A stretch of 64,000 nucleotides of DNA from NCBI RefSeq assembly GCF_024464185.1, contig NZ_JANHAU010000001.1, positions 744,001 through 808,000 of the forward strand. Reading direction: 5' to 3'. Made by a program: the position numbers and the translations under genes. A model generated the notes under the pieces. It was not told the origin of the DNA. It saw only the letters and a list, made by a program, of their open reading frames with translations, and ran no database searches. Numbering within the stretch: the first letter of the stretch is position 1; the number at the start of each line of letters is the position of its first letter. This stretch comes from Haloarchaeobius salinus. GTDB lineage: Archaea > Halobacteriota > Halobacteria > Halobacteriales > Natrialbaceae. Below, piece by piece: positions 24,419 to 32,956 of this stretch.

Positions 24419-25095
24419 CGGTCTCGGTCGTCCGCTTCGGCGGCTCGAACTGCGACCGCGACGCCCTGCGTGCCCTCACCGACCTCGGTATCGACGCCGA
24501 GATCGTCTGGCACGAGGACGGCCTCCCCGCGGACACGACGGGCGTGATGCTCCCCGGCGGCTTCTCCTACGGGGACTACCTCCGCGCCGGCGCGATGGCC
24601 GCCCGCTCGCCCGTCATGGACGAGGTGCGCGAGCTGGCGAGCGAGGGCGTCCCCGTCCTCGGCGTCTGCAACGGCGCACAGGTCGGCTGCGAGTCCGGCC
24701 TCACGGAGGGGGCGTTCACCACGAACGCGAGCGCCCGCTTCCAGTGCGAGCACGTCCACGTCCGCGTCGAGCGCGCCGACACGCCCTGGACCGCCGGCTA
24801 CGAGCAGGGCGAGGTCATCGAGCTCCCTATCGCTCACGGCGAAGGCCGCTACGAGATCAGCGAGGACCGCCTCACGCAGCTCGAGACCCAGGACCGGGTG
24901 CTGTTCCGCTACTGCGACGCCGACGGGAGCCTCACCGACGAGGCGAACCCGAACGGCTCGAAGCACAACGTCGCCGGCGTCGTCGGCGAGCGCGACTCCG
25001 TGGCCGTGCTGATGCCCCACCCGGAGCGCGCCGCGCTCGCCGACGTCGGCGACACGGACGGTCGGCCGCTCCTGCGTGGATTCGCCGCCGAGTAG
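24415..25095 (+). CDS. purQ: FGAM synthase glutaminase subunit PurQ
   Basis: 226 residues, class I glutamine amidotransferase that releases ammonia for FGAM synthesis. The nucleophile is C85 in GVCNGAQVG; the His-Glu of the triad is in LMPHPERAA. VVRFGGSNCDRD and LPGGFSYGDYLRAGAM are PurQ-specific. Translationally coupled to purS. The next gene is a separately promoted histidine kinase, 115 nt away. Confidence 0.95.
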   Translation: MTVSVVRFGGSNCDRDALRALTDLGIDAEIVWHEDGLPADTTGVMLPGGFSYGDYLRAGAMAARSPVMDEVRELASEGVPVLGVCNGAQVGCESGLTEGAFTTNASARFQCEHVHVRVERADTPWTAGYEQGEVIELPIAHGEGRYEISEDRLTQLETQDRVLFRYCDADGSLTDEANPNGSKHNVAGVVGERDSVAVLMPHPERAALADVGDTDGRPLLRGFAAE

Positions 25096-25210
25096 GGTGG
25101 TTCGACGCGGGAGTTCGGTCCCGAGTCGAGGCTCGTAACGGCTAAAGCATTCAAGGGGGTGGCTGTCATCGGACGACATAACTGGTGGCGCGCGTGCCGC
25201 CGAGAGTCGC

Positions 25211-28200
25211 ATGACCGGACGTACGATACGCGTCCTGCTCGTCGCTCCCCCCGGCGACGTGCGGACGGAGACGGTGGAGTCGCTTCCATGGACGGTGAGC
25301 ACAGCGCCCGACCCCGGGTCGGCCCTCGACGCGCTCGACGATGACGTCGACTGCGTCGTGGTGACGGACGCCATCGAGGGCGACGCGCTCGACCTGCTCG
25401 AGTCGGTCCGCGAGCGGTGGCCGGCGCTGCCCGTCTTCCTCCTCCCCGAGGACGGCGACGAGACGCTGGCGAGCGAGGCGGTCGCGGCCGGCGTCGACGG
25501 CTACGTTCCCGCCTCGGCTGGGCCCGACGTCCTCCGCGAGCGCATCGCCGACGTCGTCGGGTGCGAGGACAGCCTGCCCGTCGAAAGCGAGCTCGACCGG
25601 CTCCGGCTCGTCTACGAGCAGGCACCACTCGCCGTCGTCGAGGTCGACGCCGACGGGCGCATCACCGCCTGGAACGCCGGCGCGGTCGACCTGTTCGGCT
25701 ACGAGGCGACCGAGGCCATCGGCGAGCAGGTCGTCGAGCTGCTCGTCCCGCCCGACGAACGGGGGGCCGTCCGCTCGGTCTCCGACGCCGCGCTCTCGGC
25801 CGACGGCGAGGTGCCGTCGGTCAACGTGAACCGGAACGTCACCGCCGACGGCGAGGCGCTGACCTGCGAGTGGTACAACACGACGCTGACCGACGACGAC
25901 GGGGCGGTCCTCGGCGCGCTCTCGTTCGTGCAGGACGTGAGCGACCGCGTGAACCGCCGCGAGACCGTCGAGTCGCTCCAGGCGATGACGAGCGAGCTCG
26001 TCGGTGTCGAGGAGCCGACCCGCGTCGCCGACTTCGCGGTCGAGGCCGCACGGAGCGTCCTCGATCAACCCTACGCCGGCGTGTTCTTCTACGACGACAC
26101 AAGCGAGATGCTCGTGCCGGTCTCGGTCACCGAAGCGGTCGCCAGCCACTTCGACGAGCCGACCATGGTCGGCCGGGACGACGGCCTCACGTGGGACGCG
26201 TTCGAAGACCGTGAGACGGTCGTCGTCAACGAGTCGGCGACCTCCCAGACCGGGATGCCGGGCTCGCTGGCGCTCGAGAGCGCCATCATCGTTCCGCTCG
26301 GCGACCACGGCGTCCTCGCCTTCGGTTCCCGGACGCGCAACGCCTTCGACCGGACCGACGTGCACATGGCGACGATCCTCGCATCGACGACGCAGGCCGC
26401 CCTCGACCGGAGCACCCGCGAGCGCGACCTCAAACGGCACGAAGCCATCGTCGAGGCGGCCGGCGATGGCGTGTTCGCACTCGACGAGTCCGGGCAGTTC
26501 CGCGCTGTCAACGACGTGATGGTCGAGATCACCGGCTACGAGCGCGGCGACCTCCTCGGCCGCCACGTCGACGAGGTCCTGCCCCGCGAGCACGTCGAGC
26601 GCGGCCGCGAGGAGATCGCGGCGCTGACGGACGGCGAGCCCGACGAGGAGACGCGCACGTTCGAGATCGAGTTCGGCGACGAGGAGATCGTCGAGTACGA
26701 GGCGACAATCGCCGCGCTCCCACGGGACACGAGCTTCGAGGGCACTGCCGTCGTGGTGCGCGACATCTCCGAACGCAAGCGCATGGAGGCCGAGCTCGTC
26801 GAGCAGAAGCGCAAGATAGAGGCGCTGCACGCCATCGCCTCCGACCTGGACGACTGCGAGACCCGCGAGGAGGTCTGGACGCTGACCGTCGAGGCGGCAG
26901 AGCGCGTCCTCGACTTCGACATCTGCTGTGTCGACGAGGTCGTCGGCGAGTTCCTCCGCTCTCGGGCGCTCTCCTCGGAGATCGAGCCGGAGGGCTACAG
27001 CGACCGCGCCCCGATAACCCAGGGGCTCGCGGGGAAGACCTACCGCACCGGCGAGTCGTTCCTCATCGACGACGTGACCGCCGACAACGCGGCCGAGCCG
27101 GAGGACCGGACGTACCGCTCGCTGCTCTCCGTGCCCGTCGGCGACGAGGGGGTCTTCCAGGCCGTCTCCGACGAGGTCGACGCCTTCGACGCGGCCGACC
27201 TCGAGCTCACGGAGCTGCTGCTGACCCACGTCGCGGACGCGCTCGAACGGCTCTCGTTCGAGGAGGAGCTCAAGGACGAGCGCGACCGCTTCGCCGCGCT
27301 GTTCCAGAACGTCCCCGACCCCGTCGTCTACGCGGTCCACGAGGACGGTCACCCGAAGGTCGTCGAGGTCAACGACGCGTTCGAGCAGGTGTTCGGCTAC
27401 GACGCCGGGGAGATCGTCGGCGGCAACCTCGACGAGTTCATCGTGCCACCGGACCGGCACGACGAGAGCGACCACTTCAACGACCAGGCGTACCGGGGCG
27501 AGCTCGTCGAGCGCGAGGTGAAACGACGGACGACGGACGGCCTGCGCGACTTCCTGATGACCGTCGTCCCGGTCGACCTCGACGAGTCGTCCCCGCGCAC
27601 CTTCGGCGTCTACACCGACATCACGGAGCGCAAGGAGCGCCAGAAGCGCGTCGAGATCCTCAACCGCGTGCTCCGACACGACCTGCGCAACGGGATGAAC
27701 ATCATCAAGGGCTCGGCGGAGATGCTCGGCGACGTCGTCGACGGCACCGCCGCGGTCGGCTACTCGGAGACCATCATCGACCGCGCGGACGACCTCATCA
27801 GCCTCGCGGAGAAGACCCGGGCCGTCGAGCGCACGCTCGACCGCGACCGCGCGGCGACCGGCCCGGTGAACGTCCACGAGAGCGTCAGCACCTCCATCGT
27901 ACGGGTCGCCGAGGAGTATCCGGAGGCGGAGTTCACGACCGACCTGCCGGAGACGGCGCAGGTCCGCGCCGACGACCTGCTCCGGACCGCCATCTTCCAC
28001 GTCATCGAGAACGCCGTCGAGCATAACGACACCGACACGCCGAACGTCCACGTGAGCGCCCGCCGTGGCGAGACGGACCCCGACGTGCTGCGGGTGTCGG
28101 TCGCCGACGACGGCCCCGGCATCCCGTCCTCGGAGCGCGCGCTCATCTCGGAGGAGCAGGAGATCACCCAGCTCAGGCACGCCAGCGGGCTCGGCCTCTG

Positions 28201-28360
28201 GCTGGTCAACTGGGTCGTCACGCAGTCGGGTGGCTGGCTCAGCTTCGAGGACAACGAGCCCCGTGGCACCGTCGTCACGCTGCACGTGCCGCTGGCGATG
28301 TCGTCTGCGTCGGAGGGGACGGACGGGGTGACCGAGAACGAGACGACGCCCGCGGAGTGA
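25211..28360 (+). CDS. Multi-sensor histidine kinase (receiver-PAS-GAF-PAS-GAF-PAS-kinase)
   Basis: 1049 residues, no membrane helices. A receiver-like domain (about 7-115) lacks the usual acidic pair at its start but keeps D in VVVTDAIEG. Then PAS (about 128-245), GAF (about 260-398), PAS (about 405-520), GAF (about 535-685) and PAS (about 695-815), linked by VQDVSDR, VRDISERK and YTDITERK. The kinase core has the haloarchaeal H-box VLRHDLRNGMN (H823), N box HVIENAVEHND and G box VADDGPGIP. Probably integrates several cytosolic signals; ligands are not predictable. The gene abuts the convergent RaSEA gene with no gap. Start at 25211. Confidence 0.9.
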   Translation: MTGRTIRVLLVAPPGDVRTETVESLPWTVSTAPDPGSALDALDDDVDCVVVTDAIEGDALDLLESVRERWPALPVFLLPEDGDETLASEAVAAGVDGYVPASAGPDVLRERIADVVGCEDSLPVESELDRLRLVYEQAPLAVVEVDADGRITAWNAGAVDLFGYEATEAIGEQVVELLVPPDERGAVRSVSDAALSADGEVPSVNVNRNVTADGEALTCEWYNTTLTDDDGAVLGALSFVQDVSDRVNRRETVESLQAMTSELVGVEEPTRVADFAVEAARSVLDQPYAGVFFYDDTSEMLVPVSVTEAVASHFDEPTMVGRDDGLTWDAFEDRETVVVNESATSQTGMPGSLALESAIIVPLGDHGVLAFGSRTRNAFDRTDVHMATILASTTQAALDRSTRERDLKRHEAIVEAAGDGVFALDESGQFRAVNDVMVEITGYERGDLLGRHVDEVLPREHVERGREEIAALTDGEPDEETRTFEIEFGDEEIVEYEATIAALPRDTSFEGTAVVVRDISERKRMEAELVEQKRKIEALHAIASDLDDCETREEVWTLTVEAAERVLDFDICCVDEVVGEFLRSRALSSEIEPEGYSDRAPITQGLAGKTYRTGESFLIDDVTADNAAEPEDRTYRSLLSVPVGDEGVFQAVSDEVDAFDAADLELTELLLTHVADALERLSFEEELKDERDRFAALFQNVPDPVVYAVHEDGHPKVVEVNDAFEQVFGYDAGEIVGGNLDEFIVPPDRHDESDHFNDQAYRGELVEREVKRRTTDGLRDFLMTVVPVDLDESSPRTFGVYTDITERKERQKRVEILNRVLRHDLRNGMNIIKGSAEMLGDVVDGTAAVGYSETIIDRADDLISLAEKTRAVERTLDRDRAATGPVNVHESVSTSIVRVAEEYPEAEFTTDLPETAQVRADDLLRTAIFHVIENAVEHNDTDTPNVHVSARRGETDPDVLRVSVADDGPGIPSSERALISEEQEITQLRHASGLGLWLVNWVVTQSGGWLSFEDNEPRGTVVTLHVPLAMSSASEGTDGVTENETTPAE

Positions 28361-29464
28361 CTACCGCGCGAGCGGCATGTTGTAGCTGGTCTCGCGCTCC
28401 ACGACGGCCTCCCACGTCAGCTCGCAGTCGCAGGACACCTGCTCGAACACCGACGGGTCCTGTCGCACGTCGAAGTCCTTGATGGCGGTCTGGACGCGGT
28501 CGTCGCAGTCGCCGCAGTTGTGTGCGCCCCTGTCGGAGCCGTGGCCGACGGGGTCCGAGACGACGATGGCGTCGCAGTCGGCGGTCGACTCCAGCACGTC
28601 GGCGACCGACCAGAGCCACGGCGGGCGGTAGCCGCCGCGGAAGAACAGCTCGTCGACCATCGTGTAGCGCTGGACGTTGCAGGGGTTCATCGAGACGGTG
28701 TGGCAGCCGTCGACCTCGCTGCAGCGACGCACGGAGGACTTCATATCCTCGAGCGCCTCCGGCTCCGAGAGGAACGGCGGCTTCATCAGCAGGTACGCCT
28801 TCACGCCGGCGTCGCCCTCGTCGTCGGCGCTCCCCTCGTCGGCCGCGACGGCCTCCGCGCAGGCGTCCTCGAAGTCGGCGAAGTCGAAGTACTTGTTCAC
28901 GCAGTCGTGGCGCACGCGGTCGGTCACCGTCTCCAGCCCGATGGCGACGTCGGTGTCCAGCCCGTGGCCGGTGAACTCCTCGATCTTCTCCCTGTCGACG
29001 AAGTCGGGCAGCGACTCGACGACCATGCGCTCGCGGTCCGCGAAGGTGTCGGCGATAGCGCGACGAGTCTCGCCCGGGACCTCGCGCTCGTCGAGGAAGC
29101 TCCCGGAGGTGTATATCTTCACGAGGCCGCTCTTCTCGTCGGCGTTCTCTTTCTCGTGGTCGAGACAGACCTGTATCTGGTCCAGCAGCGCCTCGTGGCT
29201 CACCGAGCCGCCCTCGACCGACTCGGCGACGTAGCCACACATCGTACAGCCGCCGGCGCGGGCCCACCGGCAGCCGCCGGTGTTCAGGATGATTGTCAGG
29301 CTCTGGAAGACGCCGCCGGGCGTGTTGTCCTCGTCTATCCACACCCGCGTCGGCTCGTGGGGGTCGTACGTCTCCTCCTTCTCCGCTCGGATGCGACGCA
29401 TCACCTGGTTGTGCGCGTCCATCCCCTTCCCCTGCTCGTAGACCTCGGGGCTGGGCTTGCTCAT
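28361..29464 (-). CDS. Archaeosine biosynthesis radical SAM protein (RaSEA)
   Basis: 367 residues. A radical SAM domain with the iron-sulfur motif C-x7-C-x2-C: GGCRWARAGGCTMCGY (C65, C73, C76). The family is the partner of ArcS: together they turn lysine-adducted preQ0 in tRNA into archaeosine. Other marks: LTIILNTGGC, YTSGSFLDEREVP, GLETVTDRVRHDCVNK, MKPPFLSEPEALEDM and MNPCNVQRYT. Near the end are Cys residues in HNCGDCDD and VSCDCEL that may bind a second metal. Length and motifs fit. arcS lies 3.5 kb and tgtA 5.3 kb away on the same strand. Confidence 0.9.
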   Translation of the reverse strand: MSKPSPEVYEQGKGMDAHNQVMRRIRAEKEETYDPHEPTRVWIDEDNTPGGVFQSLTIILNTGGCRWARAGGCTMCGYVAESVEGGSVSHEALLDQIQVCLDHEKENADEKSGLVKIYTSGSFLDEREVPGETRRAIADTFADRERMVVESLPDFVDREKIEEFTGHGLDTDVAIGLETVTDRVRHDCVNKYFDFADFEDACAEAVAADEGSADDEGDAGVKAYLLMKPPFLSEPEALEDMKSSVRRCSEVDGCHTVSMNPCNVQRYTMVDELFFRGGYRPPWLWSVADVLESTADCDAIVVSDPVGHGSDRGAHNCGDCDDRVQTAIKDFDVRQDPSVFEQVSCDCELTWEAVVERETSYNMPLAR

Positions 29465-29528
29465 TGGCGGAGAGAAACGGTCGTGGGCGTAAATCCGCTT
29501 CGGGTCGGTCGCCGGGCCGAGGAACCGA

Positions 29529-29810
29529 TCAGTCCGCGTACAGCGAGTAGAGGATGACGCCGAAGCCGGCGGTGGTCAGCAGGCTCTCGATGGCCAGTGC
29601 GACGGAGCGGTCGTCGGGGCCCATGATGAACTGGTCGGCCGCGCCGGCCAGCATGGCACCGACGGTGACGAAGCCGAAGCCGACCGCCAGCGCGCGCAGC
29701 GCGGACGAGCCGGTCCGGCGGTACGCCTTCGCCGCGAAGTAGGTGATGAGGCCGCCGAAGACGAGCGCGAGCGTCTTGAACGCGATGACGAGTGCGGAGA
29801 GGTGACTCAT
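29529..29810 (-). CDS. Small membrane protein paired with a wHTH regulator (DUF7521-like)
   Basis: 93 residues with three hydrophobic helices: ALVIAFKTLALVFGGLITYF, AVGFGFVTVGAMLAGAADQF, and LLTTAGFGVILYSLYAD. No functional motif. It overlaps the upstream wHTH gene by four bases (ATGA), so they are translated together. Such pairs are common in haloarchaea and the membrane protein may sense or be regulated with the partner; this is inference. Start at 29810 (MSHLSALVI). Confidence 0.8.
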   Translation of the reverse strand: MSHLSALVIAFKTLALVFGGLITYFAAKAYRRTGSSALRALAVGFGFVTVGAMLAGAADQFIMGPDDRSVALAIESLLTTAGFGVILYSLYAD

Positions 29811-30178
29811 GTCTCCTTGCGCACCTCCTCCCACATCGAAGCGAGGCGTTCGTCCGGCGTCTCGGGGGGGCGAGCGATACGTAGTTCGAGCGAGTTGTCC
29901 TCGGCGAGCATGATTGTGACGTCCTCGAAGTTGACCCGGTACTGCGACGTGTGACGGCCGTCCGGACGGAGCTGGGTCTCCTCGACGAGCAGCGACGACT
30001 CGGTGAGCCGTTCGAGCTTCCGGTAGGTCGTCGAGAGCGGGATCTCGCACTCGTCGGAGAGTTCACTGGCGGTCATCGGCTCGTCGAGCGCCTCGATGAT
30101 CGCGTGACAGTCCTCGTCGTCGAGGGCGTCGACGACCGCCTGGAACTCCGGTTCGTCCGTCGCGGACGGGTCGTACAT
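29807..30178 (-). CDS. Winged-helix transcriptional regulator (ArsR-like)
   Basis: 123 residues. The wHTH reads CHAIIEALDEPMTASELSDE, ECEIPLSTTYRKLERLTESSL, followed by the wing region RPDGRHTSQY; a small beta-helical C-terminal part (VNFEDVTIMLAEDNSLELRI) may bind partner or ligand. This is an archaeal ArsR-type fold without visible metal Cys. It overlaps the membrane-protein gene downstream. A 6-bp inverted repeat around a TATA-like element (30194-30220) upstream fits autoregulation. Start at 30178. Confidence 0.85.
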   Translation of the reverse strand: MYDPSATDEPEFQAVVDALDDEDCHAIIEALDEPMTASELSDECEIPLSTTYRKLERLTESSLLVEETQLRPDGRHTSQYRVNFEDVTIMLAEDNSLELRIARPPETPDERLASMWEEVRKET

Positions 30179-30193
30179 CCGTACCGGGCAACT

Positions 30194-30220
30194 CCGAACG
30201 GGGGCACTATTACAGTTCGG
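30194..30220 (-). promoter_or_regulatory. Inverted repeat around the wHTH gene promoter
   Basis: ccgaac (30194-30199) and gttcgg (30215-30220) are inverse complements 21 bp apart, two helical turns. Between them lies actatta (30206-30212), TATA-like on the minus strand and 28-34 nt from the ATG at 30178. A plausible operator for the encoded wHTH protein. Confidence 0.4.
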
Positions 30221-30242
30221 TTTTTGATGCGACCGCCGTCGG

Positions 30243-31295
30243 TCAGTTCCGCTCGCCCGGCTCGTCGTCCGGCCTGCCGTCCGAGCCGAGCGCCATCGCG
30301 ATCCCGACGAGCGCCGGGAACAGCAGCAGCGAGCCGAACCCACCGACGAAGGCGAGCTCGAGGGGCTCGATACTGGATTCGCCGACGGGACGGGGCTGAG
30401 CGGTGGGCTCGCTCCAGCCCTCGTCCGCGCTCTCGTCGGTGCCGCCGTCGCCGGTCACGACGACGGCACCCTTCATCCCCATCCCACGGTGGGGTTCGCA
30501 GTAGTACTTGTGGATGCCGGGCTCCTCGAAGGTCCGGGAGTAGGTGTGGCCCGCTTCGTCGACGAGCTCGGAGCCCCAGCTACCGTCGTCGGGAAGGACG
30601 TTGTGGACGCCGCCGTCGCCGGTCCACTCCCAGACGACCTCGGTGCCGGGGTCGACCCGGATGGCGGGCGGCGAGAAGCCGAACGCGCCGCCGTTGGCCT
30701 GGCTCCCGACCTGCACCGTCACGCCCTCGCTGCCGGTCTCGTTCGCGGTCGACTCGTAGTTGTCGACGTCGTCGAACCAGCCGCCGTAGTCCGGCTCCTC
30801 GAAGCTCTGCTGGCCGCCGCCACCGCCGTCTCCGCCGGACGGGCCGGCATCGCCGACCACGACGACGCCCTTCATGCCCATGCCCTCGTGGGGTTCGCAG
30901 TAGTACTTCACGACCTGGGCCTCCTCGAAGGTCCGGGAGTAGGTGTGGCCGGCCTGGTCGACGAGCTCGGAGCCCCAGCTACCGTCGTCGGGAAGGACGT
31001 TGTGGACGCCGCCGTCGCCGGTCCACTCCCAGACGACCTCGGTGCCGGGGTCGACCCGGATGGCGGGCGGCGAGAAGCCGAACGCGCCGCCGTTGGCCTG
31101 GCTCCCGACCTGCACCGTCACGCTGTCCGCGCCGGTCTCGTCCACGACGCCGTCGTAGTTACCGACGTTCTCCAGCCACCCGTCGAACGTCGGCTGCTCC
31201 TGTGCGGTCGCGGTCGCGCCGGTCGCCGCGAGCCCGGCCCCGACGCCGAGTGCCCGGAGTGCGGTCCGCCGCGTACAGGTACCCTGTCGGCTCAT
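30243..31295 (-). CDS. Double-domain halocyanin (blue copper protein)
   Basis: 350 residues. A Tat signal (RRTALRALG) leads, then two plastocyanin-like domains (about 55-147 and 188-280), a linker and a C-terminal membrane helix (311-336). Copper ligands repeat: domain 1 H98, C133, H136, M141 (GGVHNVLPDD and YYCEPHEGMGM); domain 2 H231, C266, H269, M274. Halocyanins carry electrons at the outer membrane face of haloarchaea. The two domains contain an exact 167-bp DNA repeat, so one arose from the other recently or they are kept equal by gene conversion. Start at 31295. Anchoring is by the C-terminal helix; no lipobox is seen. Confidence 0.93.
   Translation of the reverse strand: MSRQGTCTRRTALRALGVGAGLAATGATATAQEQPTFDGWLENVGNYDGVVDETGADSVTVQVGSQANGGAFGFSPPAIRVDPGTEVVWEWTGDGGVHNVLPDDGSWGSELVDQAGHTYSRTFEEAQVVKYYCEPHEGMGMKGVVVVGDAGPSGGDGGGGGQQSFEEPDYGGWFDDVDNYESTANETGSEGVTVQVGSQANGGAFGFSPPAIRVDPGTEVVWEWTGDGGVHNVLPDDGSWGSELVDEAGHTYSRTFEEPGIHKYYCEPHRGMGMKGAVVVTGDGGTDESADEGWSEPTAQPRPVGESSIEPLELAFVGGFGSLLLFPALVGIAMALGSDGRPDDEPGERN
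30558..30724 (-). repeat. 167-bp exact direct repeat, copy in halocyanin domain 2
   Basis: This segment is identical base for base to 30957-31123, offset by 399 bp (133 codons). It covers most of the copper-domain core from the Asn-Gly-Gly region to the strand before Cys. The sequences diverge on both sides. Confidence 0.95.
30957..31123 (-). repeat. 167-bp exact direct repeat, copy in halocyanin domain 1
   Basis: Second copy of the perfect repeat described at 30558-30724. Even third codon positions are unchanged, which indicates recent duplication or conversion, not protein-level selection alone. Confidence 0.95.
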
Positions 31296-31327
31296 ACGGG
31301 ATACTCGTCGGGCCGGAGGAAAGCCGG

Positions 31328-31729
31328 TTACGAGCGTTCCCAGGGCCTGGGAGACCTTTTCGCCGCGATTCGCCAGCCGGCGACGCCGACGACCGCGCCG
31401 ACGGCGTTCGCCGCCCCGTCGCCGAGCGAGGCCGTCCGCCACGGGACGAACGACTGGCACAGCTCCACGCCGAAGCCGACGGCGACGGCGAGTGCGACCG
31501 CGAGCAGTGCCGCCTGCAGCGTCGTCCGCTCCAGCGCCCTCGCGACCAGTCCACCCAGCACCGCGTAGGCGAGCCCGTGTTGCCACTTGTCGGCCGGTAG
31601 GACGCCGAACGGCCGGGTCGACGCCGTCGCCGCACCCGGCGGGTCGACGAGCGAGGCGACGAGCACGACGGCCGCCCAGGCGACCGCCGGCCCCCAGCGC
31701 CACGCGCGTCGGCGGTCGAGTCGAGTCAC
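31328..31729 (-). CDS. VanZ-like membrane protein
   Basis: 133 residues, about four hydrophobic helices. The VanZ-family marks are DKWQHGLAYAVLGGL (with the conserved K-x-x-H) and the motif LCQSFVPWRTASLGDGAANAVGA, which carries the usual E/Q-x-x-Q-x5-R-x6-D pattern as VELCQ...R...D. VanZ proteins confer low-level teicoplanin resistance in bacteria; haloarchaea lack that target, so the role here is unknown. Start at 31729. It is 32 nt upstream of the halocyanin start on the same strand, so the two could be co-transcribed. Confidence 0.85.
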   Translation of the reverse strand: MTRLDRRRAWRWGPAVAWAAVVLVASLVDPPGAATASTRPFGVLPADKWQHGLAYAVLGGLVARALERTTLQAALLAVALAVAVGFGVELCQSFVPWRTASLGDGAANAVGAVVGVAGWRIAAKRSPRPWERS

Positions 31730-31816
31730 GTCCCCGACTCAGAGTCGGCGACACAAAAGCCGGTCGCGTCGCCGTGGACCGGCGGCTTCTTGCGGTCGGC
31801 TCGACCACGTCCAGCC

Positions 31817-32230
31817 ATGGCCGGCGGAACCTACACACTGCTCGTCGAACTCGACCACCCCGTCACGGTCGACGTCGGTGCCCTCGGCGAAGTGGCGCTG
31901 GAGTCGGGCTGGTACGGCTACACCGGGAGCGCGCTCGGCAGCGGCGGGTTCTCGCGACTCGACCGGCACCGCGAGGTCGCGGCGGGCGAGCGCGACGTGC
32001 GCCACTGGCACGTCGACTACCTGCTCGGTCACGATGCGGCGACGGTCCGGGGCGACGTCCGTACCCCCGAGGACGTGGAGTGCGCCGTCGCCCGTCGGCT
32101 CTCCGACGCCGTCGCTGGCTTCGGTTGCACGGACTGCGACTGCACCAGCCACCTGACCCGCGCCGACGACGGGGCGACGCTCCGTGCCGCCGTCGCGGAC
32201 GCACATCGTGCCGCCAGCGATGGGGTTTGA
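31817..32230 (+). CDS. DUF123 / GIY-YIG-like protein
   Basis: 137 residues. The N-terminus GGTYTLLVELDHPVTVDVG, then GWYGYTGSALGSGG, is the DUF123 pattern related to GIY-YIG nucleases, followed by RHWHVDYLLGHDA and a Cys pair CTDCDC. Related proteins are fused to or associated with endonuclease III, so a DNA-repair role is possible but not shown. ATG at 31817 is chosen for family fit. The stop at 32230 is directly followed by the stop of the convergent gene. Confidence 0.85.
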   Translation: MAGGTYTLLVELDHPVTVDVGALGEVALESGWYGYTGSALGSGGFSRLDRHREVAAGERDVRHWHVDYLLGHDAATVRGDVRTPEDVECAVARRLSDAVAGFGCTDCDCTSHLTRADDGATLRAAVADAHRAASDGV

Positions 32231-32641
32231 CTACCGCATCTCGCGGCCGGTCACGTCCCCGCCGTCGGTCGCGGCCTGTGGTGTGTCCTTCCCGATGACG
32301 ACGCAGTCGCGCACCTCCAGCGCCGTCGCCAACTCCTGTACCCGGTCGGACTCCCGCGCGAGTCGCCGCAGGTGCTCGACGTGGGCACATTCGACCGCCC
32401 GGGAGTCGGTCGAATCGAAGCCGAGGCGCTCGGCGATGGTCGTCCAGTGGCCCCCCTCGACGAGGAAGACGAACGCGTCGCTCGTCTCGTGGACGCATTC
32501 GTAGCGGTGCCGGTAGTCGTCGACCCGGAGCCCGAGATCGGCCTGCACGACCGCCACGAGCTCGGGGACCCGCCTGTGCGGGAGGCCGGCTGCCGCTGCC
32601 GCGAGCAGCACCGCCTCGTCCCGTATCGGGTAGTTCTCCAT
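32231..32641 (-). CDS. Hypothetical haloarchaeal protein (136 aa)
   Basis: 136 residues starting MENYPIRDEA. A helical N-terminal part (LLAAAAAGLPHRRVPELVAV) is followed by a pattern with His and Cys residues: YRHRYECVHETSDAFVFLVE, GGHWTTIAERLGF, AVECAHVEHLRRLA, and a basic-acidic C-terminus ending TGREMR. No family is recognised. A winged-helix or helical-bundle protein is possible. Start at 32641 because upstream in-frame sequence is Arg-rich and unlike coding sequence here. It ends with no gap from the convergent DUF123 gene. Confidence 0.6.
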   Translation of the reverse strand: MENYPIRDEAVLLAAAAAGLPHRRVPELVAVVQADLGLRVDDYRHRYECVHETSDAFVFLVEGGHWTTIAERLGFDSTDSRAVECAHVEHLRRLARESDRVQELATALEVRDCVVIGKDTPQAATDGGDVTGREMR

Positions 32642-32815
32642 CCTCGTCACCCCGGAGTATCGCCGGTTCCTGAATCGGCGGAGTCGCATCGCTCCGGTCC
32701 GTCGCACCCGCGCCCACCCTGTCCCGTCGCGCGCGACTCCAGGCTCATCGAATACACACAGCAACTCGGCGCGTATAAACTCGGCAGGCAACCAGTTGGT
32801 AGTCGACCGGGTCAC

Positions 32816-32956
32816 GTCTCCGCTATCGATGACGGACTTCAGATCCGGACGACGCTCTCCGGACGCGAGTCAGGTGACGCGGTCCACATCGAGGCCGACC
32901 TGATCGCGAAGTACGTCGCGAGACGGAGGACAGTCGCCAGCGGCCCGTCGACCTGA
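32816..32956 (+). pseudogene. C-terminal remnant of riboflavin synthase
   Basis: In one frame to the TGA at 32954-32956 the peptide includes TTLSGRESGDAVHIEADLIA, then KYVARR. This matches the C-terminal end of bacterial-type riboflavin synthase (TTLG-x4-GDxVNIEVDLIAKYVER). No start codon or upstream two-thirds of the enzyme is present: the region 32642-32815 has only a weak GHVSAIDDG echo of the lumazine-binding repeat, and the DNA upstream belongs to another gene. I infer a truncated gene end, left by deletion or transfer. Confidence 0.6.

Noticed and set aside
25166-28285. 1000-codon open frame antisense to the multi-sensor kinase
   Set aside because: Same shadow-frame composition; the plus-strand protein has clear PAS, GAF and kinase motifs.
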